Notes: generated from the letters alone by a model not told the origin. A DNA stretch of 64,000 bases from Stenotrophomonas sp. BIGb0135 (GCF_024810105.1 NZ_JANUDX010000001.1:496001-560000); one strand, 5' to 3'; shown: positions 17,731-31,395, numbered from the stretch's first letter. Program-made: numbers and translations.

Positions 17731-20109
17731 TTGAACGAGAACATCCTGTGGTTGCACGAACTGCGCCTGGCCGATCTGGCCCGCGTAGGCGGCAAGAATT
17801 CGTCGCTTGGCGAAATGATCGGCAATCTTGCCGGTCTGGGGGTGTCTGTCCCCGGCGGGTACGCAACCACCGCTGAAGCCTTCAAGGACTTCATCGCGCA
17901 CAACGATCTTTCCAAGCGTATTTTCGACAAGCTGGCCACGCTGGACGTGGAGGATGTCGCCGCGCTGACCGCTGCCGGCAAGGAGATCCGCGGCTGGGTC
18001 ATCGACGCCCCGCTGCAGCCGCAGCTGGACCAGGACATCCGCAACGCCTACCAGCAGCTGTGCGACGAGAATGGCGGCGGCGACGTGGCCGTGGCGGTAC
18101 GCTCCTCGGCCACCGCCGAAGACCTGCCCGATGCGTCCTTCGCCGGCCAGCAGGAAACCTTCCTCAACGTGACCGGCGCCGACGATGTCGTGCTCAAGGT
18201 CAAGGAAGTGTTCGCCTCGCTGTACAACGACCGCGCCATCGCCTACCGCGTCCACCATGGCTTCAAGCACGAGGACGTGTTCCTGTCCTCGGGCGTCCAG
18301 CTGATGGTGCGCTCCGGCGTGGGCTCCTCCGGCGTGCTGTTCACCCTGGACACCGAGTCCGGCTTCCGCGACGTGGTGTTTGTCACCTCCTCGTTCGGCC
18401 TGGGCGAAATGGTCGTGCAGGGTGCGGTCAACCCGGACGAGTTCTACGTCTACAAGCCCACCCTGAACGCCGGCAAGCCGGCGATCCTGCGCCGTTCGCT
18501 GGGCAGCAAGGCGATCCGCATGGTGTACTCGGACGTGCCCGGCGAGCGCGTGCGCATCGAGGACACCCCGGCCGAGCAGCGCAACGTGTTCTCCATCAGC
18601 GACGAGGACGTGCAGGAACTGTCCAAGCAGGCGCTGGTGATCGAAAAGCATTACGGCCGCCCGATGGACATCGAGTGGGCCAAGGATGGCGTGAGCGGCA
18701 AGCTGTTCATCGTGCAGGCCCGTCCGGAAACGGTGAAGTCGCGTGGCCATGCCACCCAGATCGAACGTTTCGCGCTGAGCCAGAAGGACGGCAAGGTGCT
18801 GGCCGAAGGTCGCGCCGTGGGCGCCAAGATCGGTGCCGGCACCGCGCGCGTGGTCAAGTCGCTCGAGGACATGGCCCGCGTGCAGCCCGGCGACGTGCTG
18901 ATCGCCGACATGACCGATCCGGATTGGGAGCCGGTGATGAAGCGCGCCTCGGCGATCGTGACCAACCGCGGTGGCCGCACCTGCCACGCGGCGATCATCG
19001 CCCGCGAGCTGGGCGTGCCGGCCGTGGTGGGCTCGGGCAACGCCACCCAGCTGATCGAGGATGGCCAGCAGGTGACCGTGAGCTGCGCCGAGGGCGACAC
19101 CGGCTTCATCTACGACGGCATTCTCGAGTTCGAGCGCACCACCACGGACCTGGGCAACATGCCGCCGGCGCCGCTGAAGATCATGATGAACGTGGCCAAT
19201 CCGGAACGTGCCTTCGACTTCGGCCAGTTGCCGAACGCCGGCATCGGCCTGGCCCGCCTGGAAATGATCATCGCCAGCCACATCGGCATCCACCCCAACG
19301 CCCTGCTCGAGTACGACCGGCAGGACGCGGCGACCAAGAAGAAGATCGACGAGAAGATCGCCGGTTACGCCGATCCGGTCAGCTTCTACGTCGGCCGGCT
19401 GGCCGAGGGCATCGCCACCCTGACCGCGTCGGTCGCCCCGAACCCGGTGATCGTGCGCCTGTCGGACTTCAAGTCCAACGAGTACGCCAACCTGATCGGC
19501 GGCAGCAGCTACGAGCCGCACGAAGAGAACCCGATGATCGGCTTCCGCGGCGCCAGCCGCTACGTCGACCCGAGCTTCTCGGCCGCCTTCGCACTGGAAT
19601 GCAAAGCCGTGCTGCGCGTGCGCAACGAGATGGGCCTGGACAACCTGTGGGTCATGATCCCGTTCGTGCGCACCCTGGAAGAGGGCCGCAAGGTCGTCGA
19701 GGTGCTGGAGCAGAACGGCCTGAAGCAGGGCGAGAACGGCCTGAAGATCATCATGATGTGCGAAGTGCCGTCCAACGCACTGCTCGCCGATGAGTTCCTG
19801 GAGATCTTCGACGGCTTCTCGATCGGTTCCAACGACCTGACCCAGCTCACCCTGGGCCTGGACCGCGATTCCTCGATCGTCGCGCACCTGTTCGACGAGC
19901 GGAACCCGGCGGTGAAGAAGCTGCTGTCGATGGCGATCAAGTCCGCACGCGCCAAGGGCAAGTACGTGGGTATCTGCGGCCAGGGCCCGTCCGATCACCC
20001 GGACCTGGCCGAATGGTTGATGCAGGAAGGCATCGAGTCGGTGTCGCTGAACCCGGACACCGTGGTCGACACCTGGCTGCGCCTGGCCAAGCTGAAGGCC
20101 AACAGCTGA
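17731..20109 (+). CDS. ppsA: Phosphoenolpyruvate synthase
   Basis: 792 residues. The swivelling domain has '[15 protein letters not shown]' with phosphocarrier His419 (E. coli His421). The Thr at 417 is the expected target of PpsR. The N-terminal ATP-binding domain has '[20 protein letters not shown]', and the C-terminal PEP-binding barrel includes 'IMMCEVPSN' and '[16 protein letters not shown]'. It converts pyruvate and ATP to PEP, AMP and phosphate during gluconeogenesis. The start is TTG with GGAG about 10 nt upstream, as needed for '[16 protein letters not shown]'. A terminator follows. Confidence 0.97.
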   Translation: MNENILWLHELRLADLARVGGKNSSLGEMIGNLAGLGVSVPGGYATTAEAFKDFIAHNDLSKRIFDKLATLDVEDVAALTAAGKEIRGWVIDAPLQPQLDQDIRNAYQQLCDENGGGDVAVAVRSSATAEDLPDASFAGQQETFLNVTGADDVVLKVKEVFASLYNDRAIAYRVHHGFKHEDVFLSSGVQLMVRSGVGSSGVLFTLDTESGFRDVVFVTSSFGLGEMVVQGAVNPDEFYVYKPTLNAGKPAILRRSLGSKAIRMVYSDVPGERVRIEDTPAEQRNVFSISDEDVQELSKQALVIEKHYGRPMDIEWAKDGVSGKLFIVQARPETVKSRGHATQIERFALSQKDGKVLAEGRAVGAKIGAGTARVVKSLEDMARVQPGDVLIADMTDPDWEPVMKRASAIVTNRGGRTCHAAIIARELGVPAVVGSGNATQLIEDGQQVTVSCAEGDTGFIYDGILEFERTTTDLGNMPPAPLKIMMNVANPERAFDFGQLPNAGIGLARLEMIIASHIGIHPNALLEYDRQDAATKKKIDEKIAGYADPVSFYVGRLAEGIATLTASVAPNPVIVRLSDFKSNEYANLIGGSSYEPHEENPMIGFRGASRYVDPSFSAAFALECKAVLRVRNEMGLDNLWVMIPFVRTLEEGRKVVEVLEQNGLKQGENGLKIIMMCEVPSNALLADEFLEIFDGFSIGSNDLTQLTLGLDRDSSIVAHLFDERNPAVKKLLSMAIKSARAKGKYVGICGQGPSDHPDLAEWLMQEGIESVSLNPDTVVDTWLRLAKLKANS

Positions 20110-20130
20110 TACGGCTGGCAGGTTGACGAA

Positions 20131-20161
20131 CAAAACCCCGCGCAAGCGGGGTTTTGTTTTT
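20131..20161 (+). terminator. Rho-independent terminator of ppsA
   Basis: Perfect 11-bp stem (CAAAACCCCGC, loop GCAA, GCGGGGTTTTG) followed by TTTTT, 22 nt after the ppsA stop. Confidence 0.92.
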
Positions 20162-20165
20162 GGGC

Positions 20166-20283
20166 GTAGAGCCGACCGTTGGTCGGCTGCAAAACCGTAG
20201 AGCCGACCGTTGGTCGGCTGCAAAACCGTAGAGCCGACCGTTGGTCGGCTGCAAGCCCGTAGAGCCGACCGTTGGTCGGCTGC
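20166..20283 (+). repeat. Four REP palindromes in exact 31-nt tandem
   Basis: A 25-nt stem-loop beginning GTAGAGCCGACC and ending GGTCGGCTGC occurs at 20166, 20197, 20228 and 20259, separated by 6-nt spacers (AAAACC, AAAACC, AAGCCC). All four copies are identical and point the same way. They fill the space between the ppsA terminator and the RAYT gene. The head and stem match the SMAG (GTAG) class of Stenotrophomonas REPs. Confidence 0.92.
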
Positions 20284-20358
20284 CCCACCCCACATCCCCA
20301 CACCGCGTATGGACATAGCCTGATTTTTTCCGCGTCAGGCCAGCCACATCCTGATGGC

Positions 20359-20868
20359 ATGTCCAGCCCACGCCTCCATCATGGCCGCCACTCCAGCGTC
20401 GGCAACATCTATGCACTGACCAGCGTCGTCCATTCCCGTGTCCCTCACTTTCGGCAGCCTTGTCTGGCACAGCACGTGGCGCAGGTAATGCAGGCGCTGG
20501 CGCAGGAACAGTTGGTCCGCAACTTCGCCTGGGTGGTGATGCCGGACCATGTGCATTGGCTGATGCAGCTCCGACACGGCTCCCTCGGTGGCTGCATGCA
20601 GCGGTTCAAGTCGCGCAGCAGCCTGCTCGTGAATCGGCAATTGAACCGCAGCGGGCCTCTCTGGCAGGCGGGCTACTTTGACCACACGCTGCGAAACGAC
20701 GAAGACCTGCGCCATCAGGCGGCCTACATCCTCGCCAACCCGGTCCGTGCCGGCTTGGCACATGCAATCGGCCACTATCCATTCGCGTGGTGTCGATGGC
20801 CCATCGACGACCTACCACCCGCAACGCCCCGTCCCCGTAGAGCCGACCGTTGGTCGGCTGCGTGTTAG
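20359..20868 (+). CDS. rayT: REP-associated tyrosine transposase (RAYT)
   Basis: 169 residues from the ATG at 20359. The HUH-type motif is 'VMPDHVHWLMQL' and the catalytic tyrosine is in 'RHQAAYILANPVRAGL'; both belong to the Y1 transposase fold that nicks single-stranded REP DNA. The gene is flanked by REPs on both sides. Its stop codon lies inside the first downstream REP, so the last ~11 residues (RRADRWSAAC) are encoded by the repeat itself. RAYTs are thought to spread or maintain REP sequences. Confidence 0.92.
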   Translation: MSSPRLHHGRHSSVGNIYALTSVVHSRVPHFRQPCLAQHVAQVMQALAQEQLVRNFAWVVMPDHVHWLMQLRHGSLGGCMQRFKSRSSLLVNRQLNRSGPLWQAGYFDHTLRNDEDLRHQAAYILANPVRAGLAHAIGHYPFAWCRWPIDDLPPATPRPRRADRWSAAC

Positions 20869-21761
20869 TCGGCTGCCCCACGCAACGCGGTGGATCCTTC
20901 CGATACCGCGATGTCGGATCGAAGAGCAGCTGACCAACGGTCAGCTCTACGTCGGATCCTTCCGATACCGCGACGAACGCAGCACCCCGTAGAGCCGACC
21001 GTTGGTCGGCTGCGCCACCGTAGACCGTTGGTCGGCTGCCCCACCCGACGCGGCGGATCCTTCCGATACCGCGACGTCGGGTCGGAGGGCAGCTGACCAA
21101 CGGTCAGCTCTACGTCGGATCCTTCCGATATCGCGACGAACGCAGCACCCGTAGAGCCGACCGTTGGTCGGCTGCCGCACGCAGTGCGGCGGATCCTTCC
21201 GATGCCGCGACGTCGGATCGAAGAGCAGCTGACCAACGGTCAGCTCTACGGCGGATCCTTCCGATATCGCGGCGAACGCAGCACCCGTAGAGCCGACCTT
21301 TGGTCGGCTGCGGCACCGTAGACCGTTGGTCGGCTGCGGCACCGTGGACCGTTGGTCGGCTGCCCCACGCAACGCGGCAGATACTTCCGATACCGCGACG
21401 TCGGATCGGAGAGCAGCTGACCAACGGTCAGCTCTACGGCGGATCCTTCCGATATCGCGGCGAACGCAGCACCCGTAGAGCCGACCGTTGGTCGGCTGCC
21501 GCACCTTACACCGTTGGACGGCTGCCCCACGCGGCGCGGCGGATCCTTCCGATACCGCGACGTCTGGTCGGAGAGCAGCTGACCAACGGTCAGCTCTACG
21601 TCGGATCCTTCCGATATCGCGACGAACGCAGCACCCGTAGAGCCGACCGTTGGTCGGCTGCCGCACCGTGGACCGTTGGTCTGCTGCCGTACGCAACGCG
21701 GCGGATCCTTCCGATACCGCGACGTCGGGGCGGAGGACAGCTGACCAACGGTCAGCTCTAC
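20837..21761. repeat. Composite REP array of about 17 palindromes in alternating orientation
   Basis: Full plus-strand copies begin at 20837, 20989, 21151, 21287, 21475 and 21647. Full minus-strand copies end at 20950, 21113, 21249, 21437, 21599 and 21761. Shortened plus copies (GTAGACC or GTGGACC heads) lie at 21020, 21318, 21343 and 21668, with a degenerate one near 21507. Between REPs is a second conserved element containing TCGGATCCTTCCGA, itself an inverted repeat. The composite unit recurs every 136-188 nt. The short frames across it are read-through of the repeats, not genes. Confidence 0.9.
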
Positions 21762-21801
21762 GCGCGCTGCGTTGCTTGATTGTCGGTCTTGCGAGTGACC
21801 G

Positions 21802-22914
21802 TCAGGCGTCGGCGGTTTCGGCGACCGGGTAATCGGTGAATCCTTCGGCGCCGCCACCGAAGAAGGTGGCCTTGTCCGGCGCGTTCAGCGCCAGGCCGTG
21901 CTGCAACCGTGCCGGCAGGTCCGGGTTGGCGATGAACGGGCGGCCGAAGGCGATCAGGTCGGCCCAGCCTTTGGTGAGCGCTTCCTCGGCGCGTTCGACG
22001 GTGTACTTGCCGGCGTAGATCAGCGTGCCGCGGTAGACCATGCGCAGGGCCTCCTTGAACGCCACCGGCATCACCGGGGCATCCTCCCAGTCGGCTTCGG
22101 CGATGTGCAGATAGCCGACGCCGATGCTGTCGAGCACGTGCGCGGCGGCCAGGTAGGTGGCCTGGGGCGTGTCATCCACCGCGCCCTGCAGCGTGGTCAA
22201 CGGCGCCAGACGCACGCCCACGCGCTCGGCACCGATCGCCGCTGCCACCGCCTCCACCACCTCGCGCAGGAAGCGCAGCCGGTTCTGCAGCGACCCACCA
22301 TAGCCGTCGGTGCGCTGGTTGGCCTGCGAGTCGATGAACTGGTTGATCAGGTAGCCGTTGGCGCCGTGCAGCTCAATGCCGTCGAAGCCGGCATCGATCG
22401 CGTTGCGGGCGGCTTGGGCGTAGTCATTCACGATGCCGGGAATTTCATCGATCGCCAGCGCGCGCGGCATGGAGTGCTGCACCATGTCGCCGACGCCGCC
22501 CTGCGGGCCCCTGCCCTGCGGATCGACGAATACCTTGACCCCCTCGGCCAGCAGCGCCGACGAGGACACCGGCGCCGCGCCGCCCGGCTGCAATGCGGTG
22601 TGCGAGACGCGCCCTACGTGCCAGAGCTGGGCCACGATACGCCCGCCGGCGGCATGCACCGCATCGGTGACGCCGCGCCAGCCGGCGATCTGCGCCTCGT
22701 CGTGGATGCCGGGCGTCCAGGCATAGCCCTGGCCCTGCTGGCTGATCTGGGTGCCTTCGCTGACGATCAGGCCCGCGGACGCGCGCTGTGCGTAGTACTC
22801 GGCCATCAGGGGCGTGGCGACATTGCCGTCGGCCGCGCGCGAGCGGGTCATCGGCGGCATCACGATACGGTTGGGCAGCGTCAGCGCGCCCATGCGGTAG
22901 GGGGTGAACAACAT
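21802..22914 (-). CDS. Old Yellow Enzyme-family NADH:flavin oxidoreductase
   Basis: 370 residues from the ATG at 22914, which has AAGGA upstream. FMN-binding and substrate motifs are present: 'LPNRIVMPPMTRSRA', 'HGANGYLINQFIDSQANQRT' (His and Asn for carbonyl binding) and 'AFGRPFIANPDLPARL'. It probably reduces activated C=C bonds or nitro compounds using NAD(P)H, like NemA or alkene reductases. The physiological substrate is unknown. Confidence 0.92.
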   Translation of the reverse strand: MLFTPYRMGALTLPNRIVMPPMTRSRAADGNVATPLMAEYYAQRASAGLIVSEGTQISQQGQGYAWTPGIHDEAQIAGWRGVTDAVHAAGGRIVAQLWHVGRVSHTALQPGGAAPVSSSALLAEGVKVFVDPQGRGPQGGVGDMVQHSMPRALAIDEIPGIVNDYAQAARNAIDAGFDGIELHGANGYLINQFIDSQANQRTDGYGGSLQNRLRFLREVVEAVAAAIGAERVGVRLAPLTTLQGAVDDTPQATYLAAAHVLDSIGVGYLHIAEADWEDAPVMPVAFKEALRMVYRGTLIYAGKYTVERAEEALTKGWADLIAFGRPFIANPDLPARLQHGLALNAPDKATFFGGGAEGFTDYPVAETADA

Positions 22915-23070
22915 GGAAGATATCCTTCGGAACAGGTCTGCCCGAAGGATGGGGGCGCACGTGGCGACGCAACAGCGTCGGCGTGGCAAAACAGTTGTGA
23001 CGCCAGCGCAACGATCCCCCGGCCTCGCGGCTGCATGCCGCTACAAGCCGCTGCACGCCGCCGGTAGCGC

Positions 23071-23940
23071 TCAGCCGCGCTGGTCGGCCAGCATCGTGTA
23101 CGCCGCACGCACCGTTTCATAGCCGTAGCTGCGCTCCAGCCGGCGCACGATGAAGTGGCCCCGCGCCATGTCCTGGTAGTAGTCGGTGAACATCGTATTG
23201 AGCGTGGCCCCGGTGACCGCGCCGATGATCGGCACCGCCTGCGCGGCGAACTTCTCGGTGACCACCACGCCAAACCGCGCGGCCACCTTCTCCACGATCT
23301 TGGCCAGCCACTTGCCGGCTTCCTTCGGCGTCAGCCCGATCATCACCCCGCCCCCGCCAGCGGCGCGACCGGCCAGCTCGGCCGACAGGTGCCGCATCAC
23401 CTCGGCGGTGAAGCCACGGGTGATGTAGTACCCGGTTTCGCTGGCGTCGTCGCTGCCGGCATTGCCGCCCAGCGCGAACACTTCCAGACAGGCATGCCGG
23501 GTGCTCAGCTCACGCAGGTCGAAGCCCTCGCTGCGGGCGACGTCGGCCACCGAGCGCATCATGATCGTGGTCGAGACCGGCAGCTCGATGAACAGCGAGG
23601 TGAACCCGAATGCCCCACCCACCGCGCCGCTGGTCGCCGCAGCCAGCTTGTGCCAGCGCGTGGAGGCCGCCTTGCCGGGGGTGTTGTCCATGCTCCACAG
23701 CGCCGCCTGCGCGGACTTGAACAGCGCCGCCTCGACCGCGCCGTGGATGCGCCTGGACACCACGGCGGGCAACTTCTTCACCGCGAACTCCAGCGGCGAA
23801 CCGATCAGGTTGGCCATCTTGGCGGTGAGCGTGGGCGACTCCAGCAGCGCGACGGCGCGCTGCAGGTCGGCCCAGTCCTGCGAGGTCGGCAGGATCTGCG
23901 TTTCCAGCGGGGGTGGCGTGCTGCGGGAGATGGCGTTCAT
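23071..23940 (-). CDS. EcsC-family protein
   Basis: 289 residues from the ATG at 23940. 'AAATSGAVGGAFGFTSLFIE' and 'AAQAVPIIGAVTGATLNTMF' are glycine-rich hydrophobic segments characteristic of EcsC domains. The biochemical role is unknown; Bacillus EcsC is linked to an ABC transporter, but no transporter gene is adjacent here. Confidence 0.85.
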   Translation of the reverse strand: MNAISRSTPPPLETQILPTSQDWADLQRAVALLESPTLTAKMANLIGSPLEFAVKKLPAVVSRRIHGAVEAALFKSAQAALWSMDNTPGKAASTRWHKLAAATSGAVGGAFGFTSLFIELPVSTTIMMRSVADVARSEGFDLRELSTRHACLEVFALGGNAGSDDASETGYYITRGFTAEVMRHLSAELAGRAAGGGGVMIGLTPKEAGKWLAKIVEKVAARFGVVVTEKFAAQAVPIIGAVTGATLNTMFTDYYQDMARGHFIVRRLERSYGYETVRAAYTMLADQRG

Positions 23941-24008
23941 GGCCCGGATCATAGCGCCGGGCGGTTGAACGGCGTGTGCGTGCCCGCCGGCGGCCGGCGC
24001 GTGGTCGG

Positions 24009-24578
24009 TCAGCCCGGCAGCCCCGACAGCGCGCCCATGAACTGGCGATAGTGGCGCAGCTCCTCGATGGAATCGTGCACGTCGCTCAGCGCGGTGTGGC
24101 TGGCGGTCTTGCCCACCCCGGCGGCCACGCCGGGTGCCCAGCGCCTGGCCAGTTCCTTCACCGTGGACACGTCCAGGTTGCGGTAGTGGAAGTACTTCTC
24201 CAGGCGCGGCATCTCGCGGTGCAGGAAGCGGCGGTCCTGGCAGATCGAGTTGCCGCACATCGGCGAGGCGCCGGCCTTGATCCACTGCGCCAGGAAGTTC
24301 ACCGTCTGCGCCTCGGCCTGGCCCAGCGTCACCGTGCTCTCGACCACGCGCTGCCACAGGCCGGAACGGCGATGCTGGGTGCGATTCCACTCGTCCATCG
24401 CCTCCAGGCGTTCGACCGGATGGTGGATGGCGAACTCGGGGCCTTCGGCGAGCACGTTCAACTGCGCATCGGTGACCACGGTGGCGATCTCGATGATCGC
24501 GTCGTTGTCGGTATCCAGACCGGTCATTTCCAGGTCGATCCAGATCAGTCGTTCGCCTTCTGCGCCGTTGTCAGCCAT
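24009..24578 (-). CDS. orn: Oligoribonuclease
   Basis: 189 residues from the ATG at 24578. The DEDDh exonuclease residues are visible: D15 and E17 in '[11 protein letters not shown]', the 'SICQDRRFL' aspartate, and '[11 protein letters not shown]' with His and Asp. It degrades 2-5 nt RNAs and pGpG to mononucleotides, completing c-di-GMP turnover. That fits a genome with multi-PAS diguanylate cyclases. Confidence 0.96.
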   Translation of the reverse strand: MADNGAEGERLIWIDLEMTGLDTDNDAIIEIATVVTDAQLNVLAEGPEFAIHHPVERLEAMDEWNRTQHRRSGLWQRVVESTVTLGQAEAQTVNFLAQWIKAGASPMCGNSICQDRRFLHREMPRLEKYFHYRNLDVSTVKELARRWAPGVAAGVGKTASHTALSDVHDSIEELRHYRQFMGALSGLPG

Positions 24579-24676
24579 GTCTACGCCTTGTGCAAGGGAC
24601 GGCGCCGCGGGCGCCGACCGGGATGAGCAGGGTCGACATGATACCGCCCCGACGTCACCCGGCCGTTGCGACGGTG

Positions 24677-25201
24677 CTATTCCAGCAGCAGCGGCGGCTT
24701 GCCGCGCTTGGCGCGGAAATAATTGGTCAGCCGCGTGCTGGCATCCTTGGCCAATACCCCGCCATGGATCTCCACGCGATGGTTGTGGCGCGGATCGCCC
24801 AGCAGGTCGAACACGCTGCCGCAGGCACCGGTCTTGGGATCGCTGGCCGCGTAGACCACGCGCGCCACGCGGGCATGCACGACGGCCATGGCGCACATCG
24901 CGCAGGGCTCCAGGGTCACGTACAGGGTGCTGCCGAGCAGCCGATGGTTGCCGACGGCCCTGCCCGCCTGGCGCATCGCCACGATCTCGGCATGCGCGCT
25001 GGGATCGTGGTCGGCGATGTTGAGGTTCCAGCCCTCGCCCAGCACCTGACCGTCGGCCCCCACCAGCAGGGCACCCACCGGGATCTCGTTGAACTCGCGC
25101 TCGGCGCGCTCGGCCAGCGCCAGCGCATGCCGCATCCAGTGCTCGTCCCGGTCGTGGACCGGCACGCCCAGCGGCGGCGGGCTGGCTACAGACTCAACCA
25201 T
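24677..25201 (-). CDS. tadA: tRNA-specific adenosine deaminase
   Basis: 174 residues. Zinc and catalytic motifs are '[11 protein letters not shown]' (H70, E72) and '[13 protein letters not shown]' (C100, C103). It converts A34 to inosine in tRNA-Arg(ACG). The N-terminus overlaps the 3' end of mntR by about 8 nt, so the two are co-transcribed. Confidence 0.94.
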   Translation of the reverse strand: MVESVASPPPLGVPVHDRDEHWMRHALALAERAEREFNEIPVGALLVGADGQVLGEGWNLNIADHDPSAHAEIVAMRQAGRAVGNHRLLGSTLYVTLEPCAMCAMAVVHARVARVVYAASDPKTGACGSVFDLLGDPRHNHRVEIHGGVLAKDASTRLTNYFRAKRGKPPLLLE

Positions 25202-25649
25202 GGCCGTCGGCCTTGCGGACGAACGCCTCGAACGCGGCCAGGGTGGCCTCGCTCACATGGTGCTCGATGCCCTCGGCGTCGCGACGCGCCGAGTCGGCGT
25301 CCACGCCCAGCGCCAGCAGGAAGCGCTCCACGGTCTGGTGGCGGGCGCGCATTTCCACCGCCAGCGCCTCCCCGGCCGGAGTCAGGAACACCCCCCGATA
25401 TGGCCGCTGCACCGCCCAGCCCTCCTTCACCAGGCGCTTGAGCGCCTTGGCCACGGTCGGCTGCGCCACCCCGAGGCGGGTGGCGATATCCACCTGGCGG
25501 GCCTCGCGGCCGTCGGCGATCAGGTCGGCGATCAGCTCCACGTAGTCTTCCACCAGTTCCGAGCGGCGCGCTTCGCGCACCTGCACGAACCCCTCCACGT
25601 GGACCTGGGCATCGATCAGCGGGGGGGTCTTGCGCACGGATGAAGGCAT
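25194..25649 (-). CDS. mntR: MntR-like manganese-responsive repressor (DtxR family)
   Basis: 151 residues from the ATG at 25649. A winged helix ('[20 protein letters not shown]') is followed by a helical dimerisation and metal-binding domain with His and Glu/Asp residues ('[20 protein letters not shown]', '[10 protein letters not shown]'). It should repress Mn uptake genes when manganese is sufficient. No mntH or mntP lies next to it. Confidence 0.88.
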   Translation of the reverse strand: MPSSVRKTPPLIDAQVHVEGFVQVREARRSELVEDYVELIADLIADGREARQVDIATRLGVAQPTVAKALKRLVKEGWAVQRPYRGVFLTPAGEALAVEMRARHQTVERFLLALGVDADSARRDAEGIEHHVSEATLAAFEAFVRKADGHG

Positions 25650-25767
25650 TGGAACTCCAGCGGGCGGCCGGCGATGGCGAGGGCCGCAAGGGCGCCAGTT
25701 TAACGCACCCCGCCAGCCGTCAACGCCCCCGGGCCCGGCCCCGCGTCGGCCGGCCGGGCATCGGCGC

Positions 25768-26883
25768 TCAGCGCACCCGACGCTGCAGCGCGGTTTCCAG
25801 CACCACCTCGCCGTCGAGGTTGCGCGCCACCAGCGTGCCGCCGTGGGCACGGGCGAACTCGCTGGCGATGAACAACCCAAGGCCCAGTCCACGGCTGTCA
25901 TGGAAACTGGCCTTGAACGGCTCGAACAGCCGTGGCAGCAGTTCATCGGGGATCCTGCCGGCGTTGCGTACGGCCAGGTGCAAGGGCCCATTGGCGACAC
26001 CGCGCAACTGCACATGCACCGGCGCATCGCCCCCGTGCAGTACCGCATTGCCGACCAGGTTGGACAGCAGCTGGGCCAACCGGTCCGGGTCGCCCTGCAG
26101 GCAGGTGTCGCCGTCCATCTGCAGCTCGATCCGCGCCTGCGGATGCGCCCGCGCGATCTCGGCCACCACCGTGGCGGCGACCTCGCCTACGTCGCAGTCG
26201 TCGTGATGCAGGCGCAGTCCGCCGGTGCGGATCTTGGAGAAGTCCAGCAACTGTTCCACCATCCGCGCCATGCGCTGGGCGCTGCTTTCAAGATGGCCGA
26301 GGGTGCGCTGCACGGCCGGGTCGGCCGGCAGATCCAGGGCAAGTTTGTCGGCGCACAGCAGGATCGAGGCCAGCGGCGTGCGCAGGTCGTGGGTGAGCAC
26401 CGCCATCATGGTTTCGTTGAGGTTGAGCGCGCGCTCCAGGGCCTGGTTGCGCGTCTTCAACAATTGCTTCTGCTGGTACAGCTCGATGAAGACGTTGACC
26501 TTGCTGGTAATCACCTGCGGCTCGATCGGCTTGTGCAGGAAATCCACCGCGCCGCTCTCATAGCCCTTGAACGCGCGCACCGGGTCGTTCGGCGAGGCGG
26601 TCAGGAAGATGATCGGCACGTCGCGGCTGCGCTGCGAGCCGCGCATCAGCTCGGCCAGCGAGAAGCCGTCGATCTCGGGCATGTGCACGTCCAGCAGCGC
26701 CAACGCCACTTCGTGTTGCAGCAGCAGCTCCAGGGCCTCGGCGCCGGACGCGGCGCACAGGATGTTCAGCCCGTCACGGCGCAGCAGCGCCTCCATCGCC
26801 ACCAGGTTCTGCGGCACGTCGTCGACGATCAGCAGGTTCACGCACTCGTCGGCGGTCGCCCCGGCAGGGTCGATCAGGTTCAT
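25768..26883 (-). CDS. Receiver-histidine kinase hybrid
   Basis: 371 residues: an N-terminal receiver (phosphoacceptor D65 in '[11 protein letters not shown]'), a short coiled linker, HisKA with H165 ('[12 protein letters not shown]') and an ATPase domain ('[18 protein letters not shown]'). There are no membrane helices. The receiver-first layout suits a kinase controlled by upstream phosphorylation. Its start overlaps the cheB stop (ATGA), making it the last gene of the operon starting at 31395. Confidence 0.92.
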   Translation of the reverse strand: MNLIDPAGATADECVNLLIVDDVPQNLVAMEALLRRDGLNILCAASGAEALELLLQHEVALALLDVHMPEIDGFSLAELMRGSQRSRDVPIIFLTASPNDPVRAFKGYESGAVDFLHKPIEPQVITSKVNVFIELYQQKQLLKTRNQALERALNLNETMMAVLTHDLRTPLASILLCADKLALDLPADPAVQRTLGHLESSAQRMARMVEQLLDFSKIRTGGLRLHHDDCDVGEVAATVVAEIARAHPQARIELQMDGDTCLQGDPDRLAQLLSNLVGNAVLHGGDAPVHVQLRGVANGPLHLAVRNAGRIPDELLPRLFEPFKASFHDSRGLGLGLFIASEFARAHGGTLVARNLDGEVVLETALQRRVR

Positions 26884-27467
26884 CGTTCAAGGCCTTTCAT
26901 GTGCACGCACAGGGAGGAAAGCGGAAGCACCGCATCGGCACCGGCGTAGGCCAGGGCGGAGGCGGGCATCAAGGAGGAATAGGCATCGTCGGGCGACTGG
27001 ATCCAGGCCTGCCCGCCGGCCTGCCGGATCGCGGCGACCCCTTCGCTGCCATCGCTGCTGGCGCCGGTGAGCAGGATCGCCAGCACGCCGGCGCCGAACA
27101 CCTCGGCTGCGCTTTCAAACAGCGGGTCGATCGCCGGGCGCGAATACAGCACCGGGGGGTCGATGGACAATGCGAGGGTATGCCGGTCCTCGACCAGCAG
27201 GTGGTAATCCGGTGGCGCGAAGGTGACCGTGCCATCCTGCAGCGGCTGCTTGTCCTCGGCTTCGCGCACCGGCAGCGGGCAGCGCAGGTCGAGCAGGTCG
27301 GCGATGCGGCTGGGACGGTCGCGCGGCAGGTGCAGCACCACCAGGATCGGCATGGCCAGCCCGGGCGGCACGGCTGCCAGCAGCGCCTGCAGGGCACTGA
27401 CCCCACCGGCCGATGCGCCGATCACGATCAGCTCGAATCGACGGCGATCCGGCGCGGTATCCATCAA
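26880..27467 (-). CDS. CheB-type methylesterase domain protein without receiver
   Basis: 195 residues comprising only the catalytic domain. The triad fits S19 ('IGASAGGVSA'), H46 ('VVLHLPRDRP') and D139 ('LLTGASSDGSEG'). It should remove methyl groups or deamidate glutamines of chemoreceptors, or act on the large sensor kinase. It overlaps cheR and the hybrid kinase gene by four bases each. Confidence 0.92.
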   Translation of the reverse strand: MMDTAPDRRRFELIVIGASAGGVSALQALLAAVPPGLAMPILVVLHLPRDRPSRIADLLDLRCPLPVREAEDKQPLQDGTVTFAPPDYHLLVEDRHTLALSIDPPVLYSRPAIDPLFESAAEVFGAGVLAILLTGASSDGSEGVAAIRQAGGQAWIQSPDDAYSSLMPASALAYAGADAVLPLSSLCVHMKGLER

Positions 27468-28284
27468 GCGACCTTCCGGTAGAGGCGCTGTTCGCGTGCG
27501 CAGGCTTCGAAGGCGCTCGCATGGTCGCCGAACTGCAGCGATTCTTTGCTACCCAGGCCGAGGAACCCCCGGTGCACCAGGGCCTCGTGGAACAGGCCGA
27601 TGGCGCGGTCCTGCAGGGCGCGCTGGAAGTAGATCAGCACGTTGCGGCAGGACACCAGGTGGACCTCGGAGAACACCGTATCGGTGGCCAGGCTGTGGTC
27701 GGCGAAGACGATATTGCGTTTCAGGCGGCGATCGAACACCACGCTGCCGTAGCCGCTGCTGTAGTAGTCCGACAACGAGCCGGTGCCGCCTGCGGCAATG
27801 TAGTTGCGGCTGAACTGCGCCATGCGGTCCAGCGCGAACGCGCCGGATTCGGCCGCCTGCAATGCCTCCGGGTTGATGTCGGTGGCATAGATGATGGCGC
27901 GGTCCAGCAGGCCCTCCTCCTGCAGCACGATCGCCAGCGACCACACCTCCTCACCGGTACTGCACCCGGCGATCCACAGCTTGATCGACGGATAGGTGCG
28001 CAGCACCGGCATGGCGTGCTCGCGCAGCACCTTGAAATAGCCCGGGTCACGGAACATCTCCGAGACCTGCACGGTGAAATACTGCATGGCCTGGGCGAAG
28101 GTGTCCGGCTCGTGCAGCAGCCGGTGCTGCAGCTCGCCCATGGTGGCGCAGTCGAAGCGCGCCATGGCGTGGCGCATGCGCCGCCGCAGCGAGGCCATCG
28201 CGTAATCACGGAAATCGTAGTGGTAACGCTGGTACACCGCCTCCAGCAGCAGGCGCAGTTCCAGGTCGTAAAGCTCGGTGTCGT

Positions 28285-28288
<4 letters not shown>
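27464..28288 (-). CDS. CheR-type protein-glutamate methyltransferase
   Basis: 274 residues from 'MNDTELYDLELRLLL', whose ATG overlaps the stop of the large hybrid kinase. The helical N-terminal domain precedes the SAM-binding fold ('IAGCSTGEEVWSLAI', 'YATDINPEAL', 'LVSCRNVLIYF'). It is paired with the receiver-less CheB. As no chemoreceptor or CheA is in this operon, it may serve an alternative signalling pathway. Confidence 0.92.

Positions 28289-31395
<3,107 letters not shown>

Noticed and set aside
17611..20316. A 901-codon open frame on the minus strand opposite ppsA
   Set aside because: It mirrors the highly G+C-rich ppsA coding sequence, has no family features, and its ends run into the REPs. 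Antisense frames of this kind occur opposite most genes here (for example 3591-5528, 6185-8545, 8610-10730, 28378-30963, 55650-58154).
20166..21761. CRISPR array
   Set aside because: The repeats are palindromes in both orientations with conserved or very short spacers, and a RAYT gene rather than cas genes lies among them.
20869..21790. Protein-coding frames across the REP array
   Set aside because: All are read-through of the repeats (recurring ADRWSAA and TVGQL strings), without ribosome-binding sites.
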